From Prunus persica (Eukaryota > Streptophyta > Magnoliopsida > Rosales > Rosaceae), in the NCBI RefSeq assembly GCF_000346465.2, contig NC_034009.1:9797401-9861400 (forward strand): a stretch of DNA of 64,000 bases, in the 5' to 3' direction. The notes under the pieces were generated by a model, which made no database searches, was not told the DNA's origin, and was given only the letters and a program-made list of their open reading frames with translations. Position numbers and translations under genes: made by a program. This document shows, one piece after another, positions 55,032 to 64,000 of this stretch. Each line of letters begins with the position of its first letter. Positions within the stretch are counted from its first letter, which is position 1.

Positions 55032-56157
55032 CCTCGTAACTCCGGCCACGGCTGTGAACGGGGTCGGTACCAAAATGACTGGGGCGTCATCCTCTTCCAG
55101 CCCCAGCCGTCTCCCGCCTCCAGCCACCGTGGTTTCGCCGGAAAATGGAGAAGAAGCGGCCGGCGTCGTCCGATCTTCGCCGCCGTCGATCTCCCTCCTC
55201 CGGCCGCCATTTCTGGCGATCAAGGTATGGAAATTCATCCCTTCTGCATGCTCTAGCTAATGATTGGGTAGGATTGGATTGATTCTTAGCGTAGCCAATT
55301 CGATTTTCGAATTTAAATTCGGCCAGTTTTGGGATCGCGATTCCGGCCACTTCCAGTCAGTTTTTGGGGTAGGTCCAAGAACAAAAGTGGCTCCAAATAG
55401 GGTGTTATACCTAGGGTAGGAGTTTGGAACCGTGGTTTTGAGATTTTCCAGCGAAGCTTTATCGCTTTGGGCACCCACGCTCTGCCGGCGCGTGCGGCGG
55501 CGCGTGGGCACTGTAGAAAAAGTGGTACTGTGTCTCGATGAGATCCTTAGGTTGTCACGAGTGTGTAGGATTTCGCGGATCTCAATTCGGACATCGTTTG
55601 ACTACCGAACGGATATCGCCTATTGTACGTTATCCGGGTTCGATAGGTTGGGACCGTTGGATGGTCCCAAATTTAATATATGTCAATCTAGGTATTTCTA
55701 GGTTCGGGTAGGAATTCACGGATTGTGAATCGGAGCCCCGGATATTCCGAATAATAATTTAAAGTTTATATTTTATATTAACCATCAGATCGTACGATCG
55801 TGAGCGATCCGACCGTCCGATCTGAACCAAACTCGCAAGACGAGTGTCCTATACCTTGTAAAACCCATAGGGACTTTCGGATCGGAATATGGAGGTCGCG
55901 GGCCCCGCAGGTCCGTTTGACCCATGGTTGACCGTGAGTCTCCCGGAGTAATCTTACCTTCCCAGGGGGGATTATCGGGTGCTCGACTATTGTGGAGGGT
56001 TACACAATATTAGAATTAATTTTTATAATTATAATTTTATATGTTTGTACAAGGGTACAAAAGAGTCTAGAATGTCAGTTTGGAGTGCTATACGCACTAC
56101 CTTAGGTACCTCCCCGGATTTTGGTTACATTACAAGTACCACCAAGTGAAAGTTAGG

Positions 56158-56628
56158 TCTCACGTGGTGTAGGTTATCCGGCGTGCGGACAGACCCCATA
56201 CGTGGCGTTGGTTGTCCCGCGTATGGGGAGATTTATAATATGATGTTCAGGTCTCACGTGGCGTAGGTTATCCGGCGTTGAGACAGGCCCCATACGTGGC
56301 GTTGGTTGTACCGGCGTATGGGGAGATATGTGATATTGTGTTGAGGTCGCGCGTGGCGTAGGTTATCTGGCGTGTCGACAGACCCCATATGTGGCGTTGG
56401 TTGTACCGGCGTATGGGGAGATATGTGATATGATGTGCAGGTCTCGCGTGGCGTAGGTTATCCGGCGTTGAGACAGACTCCATACGTGGCGTTGGTTGTA
56501 CCGGCGTATGGGGAGATATTATGATAATATGGCATGGTCGCACGTGGCGTAGGTTATCCGGCGTGTTGACAGACCTCATACGTGGCGTTGGTTGTACCGG
56601 CGTATGGGGAGATTATGTGAAATACAGA
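56158..56628. repeat. Minisatellite in the solo LTR, five units of about 94 bp
   Basis: Units begin at 56158, 56251, 56346, 56442 and 56536 with gtc(t/g)c(a/g)cgtgg, and each contains gtaggttatccggcgt, a cc(c/t)cata(c/t)gtggcgttgg phrase and cgtatggggagat. Each unit contains the same short phrase, gtatgggg/ccccatac, in opposite orientations, so each can fold into a hairpin. Confidence 0.93.
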
Positions 56629-57194
56629 TAAATGAAATAAGGTATCGCCTAAGTGTGGAATTGGGTTTTATGGAAGAACTACGTGTGGCTTGATCCCTCA
56701 AGGAGGGTACGTAGGCAGCCTAAGGTTATTAGGTGCAGCCGCAGACTAAATGTTAGTCATAAAATTTATTTGAATTGTTTGTTTAGTGGGTTTGGTAGTA
56801 GTTGAGAATTATTGGAAGGCCGAAGGCCGGTTGTGTGAATTGCATGAAATTATATTGTGCATGCTGCCAGTTGTGGATATTAAATGCATTTTTTTTGCAG
56901 GTTGTAATTTTGGGAAATGTCCAAATTATAGAGGAGACTCTGCCGAAATTTCGGCAGGAAGTCTCGGTCTTTAGTAAGTAGGCCTAGCATCGGGATGATG
57001 TTGGGAATTCCAAAGGGTTCGCCTCGGGTTCTGAAAAACTCAGGGCGGGTCCTTTCAGCTATGTTCCACTGTGCACTCTACTGTGTTCATACCTCTATTG
57101 TGTTCGTGCCTGTCTTCGTGCATCTGCTGTATTTGTGCCTCTATTGTGTTCCATTGTACACTTGCCGTGATCAGTTGAATTTCTGCTGCAATCA

Positions 57195-58125
57195 TGGATA
57201 ATTGATAACTCATAGTGTGAATATCCTGAAGCAAACAAAAACTAGGATAAATGAGTACACAACAATTCAATTATTCAGTAAGCTGACTAACTGACATCAA
57301 TTTATTGGATAAAGATGGAACAAGTAAAGTATTAGACAGCGAGAGAAAGGATGAGAATGCAACAGTGCTAGCCCTTATCACAGGATAAGTAACTTCATTG
57401 ACGTTAGCAATACAAGTTCATCGAGGTTGGGTAGTATTCAAAAAATATCAAGATCAAACATCATATGATCAGTTTCATGGGAATCAATTATCCAGCTCGT
57501 GGAATCACTCTTATCCTAAGTATGAAATTCATAACTAGTATCATTATGGGTCGTATCGGGTTGTGTTCAATCTTTTAGAGTAGCCCACCATTCAGAGTAG
57601 CCATGCAATTTAAAACAAGTCACACGAGTGTGTCTCAGATCACCACAGTATGCGCAATCTCGTCCATGTGTCAGGGTCGTTAGTTGGGAAGTCATAATTT
57701 GTGCATTGGAAGATGCATAGGATACAAGTTTAGTAGAAATCTGGATCGGGATCTGAGCCTGAGTCGGGGTCGGAGTCGAAGTCGGGATCTGGATCTGAAT
57801 CATAGACAGATTTAGGGTTAGGGTCGTCATTAGGGGTCGTCGTCGTCGTAGTCAGGGTCGAGGTCATCATTGTAGTTGGGGACGAGGTCGTCAAAATAAG
57901 ATCATGATTCAGGATCGAGTTCGGATTCAGGATCGGGTTTGGGGTCAAAGTCTGCATCTGTAGGAGCTGAGCCACCTGAACACTCAACTCGGCTATGGTT
58001 GGTTGAGAAGGAAAGAAGAAGTCAGTGGTCCTACCTCCATGAGGGTTGAAAAAAATCATCAATCCCTATAGAGGCTGCGGGGTTGGAAACTAGAGACAAC
58101 AATTCCAAGCGTGGCTCTGACACCA
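57195..58125 (-). pseudogene. Copia gag-protease remnant with primer site
   Basis: Minus strand from the primer site TGGTGTCAGAGCC (58113-58125): a gag leader, a Pro/Thr/Asp-rich degenerate gag, the zinc knuckle CAYCGDLRHTRVTCFKLHGY (about 57590-57650), then protease remnant WIIDSHETDHM (the active-site DSG is altered to DSH) and the LLVPSLSNKLMSVSLL block, broken by several shifts and stops. It ends near 57195 where it meets the plus-strand Copia leader, head to head. It is a different family from the 54322 LTR judging by the LTR sequence. Confidence 0.75.
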
Positions 58126-58340
58126 TGCTAAAATATGAGAACTATGAGAGAATACTTGTTTGTGGAAATTTTCTGTGTATTCTTCTCCTTATATGAAGTT
58201 ATATTTATAATACAACGGAACTTTAATGGGCAAGTAAATAATAAATTCTTATTTCTATTTACAGTAGGAAATCATGAATTAAAGTAAATTAAATATAGTT
58301 ATAATGGGAATCTTTTATGTGTAAGGAAAGAAAGTCAATG
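58126..58340 (-). repeat. Probable 5' LTR of the minus-strand Copia remnant
   Basis: Sequence directly upstream of the primer site, containing a minus-strand TATA-like ttataaatataac (about 58197-58212). It ends TTTAGCA at 58126; its start is not located exactly. Confidence 0.5.
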
Positions 58341-59080
58341 ATCCACAAATCAGGCCAACAACAAATTAAACGAAGAGCAAATCAAAGAAATCGACGACTT
58401 TCAGCACAGCTTGCTATTGCGCTTTTGGCGATTCAACATCCTCATATTTTAGCCCAAATAGACAAAATTTCTGTTGAAAAATCGTTGGACGACCACCAAG
58501 ATGATGACTTTGTGTTGGCGTATGTTGATACGTTATGGGAGCCCCACCTTCCTCACAAGAAGTAAAAGAGTGATAGGGACGAAGAGAGAGAGGGGCTGGG
58601 CTTGGTGCCACTAAGTTTTCGATTTTTAAATTTTATTTAAATATTTTTTTAATCATTTTATATTATTGATTTTTTAAAAAGTTTAAAGGTCAGTTAGTTC
58701 ATTGGTGGGTCCTACAATGGACACGTGATTAGTTAACATCTGATCAAACAGTCAACTTAACGGAAGGCATAAATAGGTCAGACTTGAAAACATTAGAGTG
58801 TAAATTGATGAAATTGAAACCTTAGGGTTCATATTGAGAATGACCCCAAACCTTCAGGGAGTCTTTTGTCGTTAGCCCTAAATTTTACATACTGAACATC
58901 AAGCTTGGACAAAGTACAAAACTTTGGAAACTTTCACCAGACAACAGAGTGGTGTTGTCTCCTACTCTTGATCAAGGAAAAAGACCCCAAAAACATACAA
59001 ACTTGCATTGCAATTTAAACATATATATATATATATAACTCTGTTTACAAACTCATTGTTCATAACTCGTGTTAGGAGAT
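58341..59080. other. NPF_D downstream region
   Basis: A short frame at 58317-58565 has no recognisable domain. From 58861 the sequence is the duplicate of the NPF_B 3' flank (22788-22988). Otherwise nothing recognised. Confidence 0.45.
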
Positions 59081-61104
59081 CTAAATAGTCGCCATTTCCA
59101 TATTTCCACTTCCATTATGGCCTTGTTCATGTTCTTCAATGGCAGAATTTTGTGCGTCATCATTGCTATAAAAATAAAAGCCAACACACAAGTAGTAGAT
59201 GAAGCTACCGAGACTTAGAAACGTTAGCAGTCTGTAATACTTGTCAAGACGACTCAGATTTATGCTGTCATTGAACCATCTATGCCTAAATGCCAAGATA
59301 ATAAGAGCGGTTAATAACTTTCCAGTCCCCACGACTAAGTCGCTGGTGTGGGATCCATAATGCTTAGCCATTTCTTTATCCTTCTCGTCCACTCTATCAG
59401 CCAAAAGATCAATCAATCCATCTACGGCTAACCCTTCCATAAGTCCTAACAGGAAGAACTGTGGAACCAACCAAAACATGCTCATAGAAATAGTTTCTGA
59501 AGTGTCATCTTCAAGCCCTGCCCTCGTAACTTTCCTCATCCTCTGGATCTCAACCACCCAAGCAGCAACGCAACATAACACAGTAGAAGCCATTCCACAG
59601 CCAATTCTAGCCCGCGTTCGCTTTGGAATTAGTTTGGGGAAGAGAAATGAGATTATGTACTTCGAAAAGGAGCTAAGCACATTGAAATAAACTGCAGGGT
59701 CATAATTGTGGATGGGATTTTTCAAGTTACTCATTTGTTCGAAAAAGAAGGTGCTCCCTGCTGCCTTTACCATACTGTATACAAAGAAGGCTAACCATGA
59801 AGCTACAATTTCTTTGCGCAAACGTTTTTTCTTCCTCACCTTTTTGTTCAATGTCCAAAGGTTCTCTCTTTCTGTGACTTGGTGATGCTCCCCTGCTTGT
59901 GCTTCTTTATTGTTTTTCAAATAATCGTTGTAGCCAAACCAGAACAATAAATAAGAAACTGCCATTGCAATTGTTGAAATCATGAAGATCTGAGTCCAAG
60001 TTGTTTTTAAAAGGAAAAGAGGTACCACTGCACCTAAAAACCATGGAACACCCCAGAAGTCCTTTTTATCCCTTTCTGCCATTTCTTTCGTCACCTGTTG
60101 ATCACCACCAGCTTCTGTATACTTTTCTGCTGTTATTTCTTTCTGTTCGCTAGCTTCTTCCCATCCTTCCGGTCGTTTGCCATCAGTGCGTCCTGTTTCT
60201 TTATGTTGGCTTAAACATTGCTTGTTAAGAAATTCTTTCAAAGCAGCGGATCGCCCAGATTCACCTAATGTTAATAGTACCACTGCTCCATAGAATATCC
60301 TGGCCATTGCTGCGTAGTCCTCGCTTTTATATTCATTAGGAAGCCATAACAGAGATAGCCCCTGTATAATTCACAAGAATAGCAATCAAAACAAGCATAT
60401 AGATATCAAAATATGAACTCCTTGACATGTAGTAATAGTTGTCAACAAGTCTTGAACAATTAATTCAATGTTTATTCTCTTCACAATAAGGACTTATGGG
60501 TAGCAGAGTGGGTTAGGCTAGTTTGTTAAGGCACTGTGCTCGCCCCCTTGCACTTGAGTTCGATCCCTCTCCCCGTATATTAGAATAGTTTAGAATATGG
60601 CTTTGTAAAAAATTAAAATTTTAAAATTAAAAAAAAAAAAAAAAAGACTTGTGGGTAAAACATGTACTTACAAGAATATAGGCAGCATTTGTGGTGGCAA
60701 TTATTTTGAGACCACCATTGAATGTGTGTGAGAAATGAGCTAGGAAAATCACCAATATGTCTGCTATCCCTTCTTGCACATTGGTAACTACGGCAGCTAT
60801 TTGAAAATGTGGATGAGACCAATTGTTTTGGAGGTACACTATCAAGATAGACATTATCGCATGGTTGACGAAGCTATGGCTCAAAACCAACCCTACATTA
60901 TATATATATATGTGTGTGTGTGTAGAAATAAGAAGAAAATTGATTAGAAATTAGTTTGAATCACACTCTTTAAAATATATCATTATACTTTCATTTTAAA
61001 GTATCTCTGAGATAAATACCCTGGATGCATATTGTAGCCTTGGAAAAGTAGAGGTACTTATGGATGCACTCTCTCACAAAGTGAATGAGTGCTCCCAAAC
61101 CCAT
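59081..61104 (-). CDS. NRT1/PTR family (POT) transporter, NPF_D
   Basis: Exons 61020-61104, 60672-60892 and 59081-60361 encode 528 aa, with the same phases as NPF_B. The two proteins are nearly identical; NPF_D has one extra codon in the TSETISMSMF region. Blocks seen: GLVLSHSFVNHAIMSILIVY, VVTNVQEGIADILVIFLAH, ARIGCGMASTVLCCVAAWVV, FWLVPQFFLLGLMEGLAVDG and RHRWFNDSINLSRLDKYYRL. Like NPF_B it starts with a 28-residue exon 1 (MGLGALIHFVRECIHKYLYF) and lacks ExxER. A tRNA-derived SINE sits in intron 2 and is absent from NPF_B. The shared flank (at least 200 bp downstream and 650 bp upstream) shows a duplication of some 2.7 kb. Substrate unknown; intact and likely functional. Confidence 0.9.
60503..60645 (+). 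mobile_element. tRNA-derived SINE in NPF_D intron 2
   Basis: About 143 bp with an A-box-like tagcagagtgggttagg start, a B box gagttcgatccct (60559-60571), and an A-rich tail. It is flanked by gacttatgggta (60491-60502) and gacttgtgggta (60646-60657), a 12-bp target duplication with one change. NPF_B lacks it at the matching site near 24330-24350. Inserted antisense to the host gene. Confidence 0.88.
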
Positions 61105-62261
61105 TATTGAGGAGGGGAGTGCGGATAATCTTCAGTCGATGTAAAGGAAGTGAGGGAGGGTGTTCTGCTTTTGAAAGCAAAATCTGCAGCCTTCACAACT
61201 AATTAAATTAGTTCCCTCTTCTCTTGCAAAACGAAATGCGTATTAGCCAAAAATAATAGCAATGAAAACATATAATGCAAAGGAAGATGCAATCTGTGAG
61301 TGTGATTGTTTACTCAGAGAGAGAGAGAGGTGAGGAGAAGGTGCACTCTGTGAGAAAAACTAATGCAAAGGAAGTTTGTTTAGGCAGTGTGGAAGAGGCA
61401 AGTGAGAAAGACATATATATAGTAAGCCACCATTGTAATAGCAACCAAAAAGAGAAGGACTTCCTCTTGTTTTCAATTGTTGTTTTTAATGAAAAGAGAA
61501 GAGAAGACTTTCTCTTCTTTTTCTTAATTTTTTAAATAAAAAAAGACGAAGACTTTTTCTTGATCATAAAAATAAAAAGACGAAGACTAATTTCTTACAT
61601 ATTTTATAAATAAAAAAAATCAAAACCAGAAGACCGAGAGGTGCATGCGATGATGCGAAAGACTTGAGAAGAGCAGCAACAATATATATATTCCATTGAA
61701 AGTCTTTGAATATTTGATCGAAATAAAGAAATACCATGACAAAGTAAACGAATCTAAGAAGAGCAACTTGTACGTCCAAAGTATTCAACAACTACCATGT
61801 GTGACGAAATTATTTTATTTTATTTTTCTAATAACTAGAGTTGCATTTCCTTCGTCTATGGGATGGCTGATGACAGCTAAGTTTGTACTTCCTTTTTTAA
61901 TAAAAATGATCACTCAAGTTTGGAAACTCAACCAGATGGTCTGATATTAAAAAGGTGCTTATTTCGCTTTTGAATATTTTAATATTTGCATCTTTTGAAT
62001 ATATATAGCCCGTCAACGAAAATATATTTTAAAGTGTTTGTTTGTATTCAGTACATGAATGAATGTACTGAGTACAAACAAACATACCCAAAGTCTATTT
62101 ATAACATAACAAAAGGGTTTTAACTTCTTTTAAATTACAAAACTGTCATTGATTTCTTAAAATAAACACAATCCAAAAACCTCATAAAAAATCTCAAAAC
62201 ACTCAATAGGGCATCAAAGTAATTTAATAATTAAAATTAAATTCAATAGGACCAGCTATCA
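61105..62261. other. NPF_D upstream region and repeated flank
   Basis: 61105-61640 is the NPF_D promoter side, repeated at 41587-42110 and 24806-25460; a minus-strand TATATATA near 61411-61420 is a candidate TATA box. 61965-62085 is shared with 42210-42315, and 62098-62260 with 26555-26715. A fold-back sequence lies at 62035-62083 (next entry). No gene. Confidence 0.5.
62035..62083. repeat. Perfect-looking fold-back palindrome
   Basis: tgtttgtattcagtacat, a gaatga loop, then atgtactgagtacaaaca: 18-base arms with one mismatch. In the related sequence at 42279-42330 only the left arm exists and the right side continues into EH intron-like DNA. Confidence 0.85.
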
Positions 62262-62486
62262 TTTTTGAATTTTTTTTAAAGAAAGAAATGTGTTGACACG
62301 TGGCCCCTATTGGTTGGGGGACTTTTTTTATATTTAAAAATAGTATAGCCGCCCGGCTATACCCAAATTTTTTTTTTATAAAACAAAATATACTAGAGGC
62401 GGAAGGCATTTTTTTTTAATTTTTTTTTAAAATTGAATTTAATAAATAGCATAGACGGGCGGCTATAGTCTTTTACATACGTGTTC

Positions 62487-62519
<33 letters not shown>

Positions 62520-62570
62520 CACACATATGTAGGTACGTATTTTTCAACAATACATTCGTGTTCCATACAC
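62262..62570. repeat. Single copy of the palindrome-bearing repeat with edge sequences
   Basis: One 103-bp unit (gtgttgacacgtggcccc, palindrome at 62343-62362 with CC centre), followed by the same edge (actagaggcggaaggcatt ... gtaggtacgtatttttc) that closes the blocks of the 46390-48780 array. It suggests the array grew from such a single-copy element. Confidence 0.85.
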
Positions 62571-63100
62571 GTCTCACTTTTTTTTAAAAAGCAAACATAC
62601 AATAGGCGTATTGTACATGTACGTACGTATTTCTAATTTTTTTACTAGTATTTTTTATAAAATTTTCAGTAACACACACAAATTCACATATTATTGAATA
62701 AGAATAACATATGGTATAAAAATTATATTAAAATATCAAATAGTGGAATATTCATATCTACTTTGGATATGTTGCAAATTAATATCCATAAGGTACACTC
62801 CTTTTTATTTTTTTAATATTTTTTTAGTTAATTTTACTCTTTTTTGTTCTTTCGCTTTCCTATTTTACCTTTGATGACGTGGCAAATGAGCACTTTGGGG
62901 AGGTGCTGATGTGTGAAAAATAAATTAATGTAGGTAAGGGTATAATAGGAATGAGAAAAAACCCACAAAAAAAAAAGTGATTAAAAAATATTTTAAAACA
63001 AAAGGGAGTGTAAGTGGAGAAAATAGGGGTAGGAAAATCCGCTCCCATAACAAGAATAAATTATGCATTTTGGAAGCTACGATTGCAGGTTTTGCTTGCC
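62571..63100 (+). other. NPF_F upstream region
   Basis: 62571-62790 is shared with 47340-47600 downstream of NPF_C (cattgtacatgtacgtacg, tggaatattcatatctac phrases). Then an AT-rich stretch leads to gattgcag just before the ATG, the same leader-intron acceptor as NPF_C. No promoter determined. Confidence 0.5.
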
Positions 63101-64000
63101 ATGAGAGGATTCTTCAGAGCTGAATCAATATTGAGGGTTCAAACTCTGACTCGCGCGGGGCTTCAGTGGGGTCATCGCAACATTCTTCTCTACCCATGCA
63201 TTGTCTCGGTGAGAAACTGGATTGGAAACTACTACTACTTTTCCGAGGCTACTACACGCATCCGAGGTGATTCATCCCTGTTGAATTAACATGCACTCAT
63301 TCACTGAATTTTATCTTATATGCTTCATTCGAACCAACTTAGTTTCTGATTTCATCTGTTGCTCTGTGATGGCATATATATGTAATGTATATATAGCTCT
63401 GGTTTGCAGCCATAGCTTCATAAACCACGCGTTAGTGAATATCTTGATAACTTACCTCACGGATAATTGGAGTACTTCACATTTTGAAATGGCTGCCCTC
63501 GTTACAAATGTCCAAGAAGGGGTATCGGGCATCATGGTGATTGTTCTTGCACGTATATCAAGCACGCACATGGCTCGTTTTAAAACGATTGCTTCCACAA
63601 ATGCTGCTTATTTTTCTTGTAAGTCTTCTTGCATTAAAAGTTCAAATTAAGCTGATTGAACAACCGTTTCCAATTTCATCTTGGATCCCGTCACTTGATC
63701 TCCACGTGTGCGTATCTTTGCAAAAATGTAAAATTTTAAATAAAAGAAATCTCTAAAACTCGATTGTATATGCATACAGTTGTATTTGCTGCCTACATAT
63801 ACATACTGAGGCTAAGGTATACTAGGTGCACAAAGAAGCACAAAGAAAAAAGTTTTGGCCACTCATAAAACTCAAGGACGAAAAGGGTTCTTTCACAGAA
63901 GTGATAGCTATGAGGTCGGCCTTCTTCGCATACAGTTTGGTGGATGCAACAGGGAGCACCTTCTTTTTTCAACAAATGAGAAATTTTGGATAGTCCGATT
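63101..64000 (+). pseudogene. NRT1/PTR family transporter pseudogene, NPF_F (runs past window end)
   Basis: Exon 1 (63101-63266) is open and matches NPF_C exon 1 in length (MRGFFRAESILRVQTLTRAG). Exon 2 (63397-63618) reads SHSFINHALVNILITYLTDN and ALVTNVQEGVSGIMVIVLAR but has one extra T just before the donor, shifting the frame. Of exon 3, the first 540 or so bases are missing; at about 63850 homology resumes with KKFWPLIKLKDEKGSFTEVI and ATGSTFFFQQMRNFG followed by a stop. It is the NPF_C-like member, now dead. The remainder is outside the window. Confidence 0.88.

Larger units (their letters stand above)
54703..57057 (+). mobile_element. Solo LTR, 2.36 kb, in the Copia leader
   Basis: Starts TGTAACACCCC and ends CCTTTCA, flanked by the perfect 5-bp duplication gctat (54698-54702 and 57058-57062). 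The host Copia leader is continuous across it (tttgtgcct ... phrases on both sides). No internal region is present, so it arose by LTR-LTR recombination. It includes a (CT)n tract and a minisatellite and is related to the LTR at 13598-16260. TGTAACACCCC is typical for plant Ty3/Gypsy LTRs, which is inference. Confidence 0.88.

Noticed and set aside
54896..55260. Arg/Glu-repeat and Pro/Ser-rich frames on both strands
   Set aside because: They read through the (CT)n tract of the solo LTR and have no relation to known proteins.
58317..58565. 82-codon frame with basic and acidic segments
   Set aside because: No recognisable domain, no splice or promoter context, and it borders a decayed LTR; probably chance.
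43970..61104. NPF genes as ordinary intact nitrate transporters named to a specific NPF number
   Set aside because: The ExxER motif is absent and the subfamily cannot be fixed without a tree, so no gene symbol was assigned.

Overview
The window is AT-rich plant nuclear DNA from a eudicot: GT-AG introns, plant-type soluble epoxide hydrolases, NRT1/PTR (NPF/POT) transporters and plant transposon families. Gene and repeat style would fit a woody Rosaceae genome, but that is only an impression. Two small gene families have been locally duplicated and then shredded by transposons. Five genes read as intact, three epoxide hydrolases (EH1-3) and three NPF transporters minus none, i.e. six in total (EH1, EH2, EH3, NPF_B, NPF_C, NPF_D); nearly everything else is transposon, pseudogene or duplicated flank.

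1-9584: most of a CACTA (En/Spm) DNA transposon whose far end lies outside the window. It carries the 5' part of a TNP2-type transposase, a six-exon second gene (En/Spm-type domain plus Ulp1-like protease, one frameshift), a captured and internally deleted piece of the host proteasome gene RPN6, and a short CGACG motif repeated through introns, spacers and the subterminal region. It ends with CACTACTACAAAAAGTG on the minus strand.

9593-19644: a non-LTR RNase H remnant, EH1, a decayed LTR retrotransposon with a 2.66-kb LTR, and EH2 with a clear TATA box and G-box. 20158-24805: NPF_A (pseudogene) and NPF_B (three exons, intact), both minus strand.

25910-42960: two arms of an imperfect inverted duplication containing epoxide hydrolase and NPF scraps. 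Between them lie a second copy of the EH2 upstream region (with a precise LINE and a precise hAT insertion, both datable against the empty EH2 copy), a fold-back Mutator-like element with a young Copia element nested in it, EH3, and a both-ends-truncated Copia fragment. EH3's ancestral TATA/G-box promoter is now about 4.8 kb upstream of the gene body.

43931-64000: NPF_C (638 aa, intact), a 103-bp palindrome-bearing tandem array, LINE debris, a Mutator-like MITE with perfect 9-bp target duplications, NPF_E (3' fragment), the last three exons of an acylpyruvase (FAHD1-like) gene, Copia fragments interrupted by a 2.36-kb solo LTR, NPF_D (intact, near twin of NPF_B, with a SINE in intron 2) and NPF_F (pseudogene running off the edge). 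I found no RNA gene, CRISPR or operon-like system. The strongest leads are the gene-capturing CACTA element, the NPF clade lacking the ExxER motif, the displaced EH3 promoter and the palindromic satellite.
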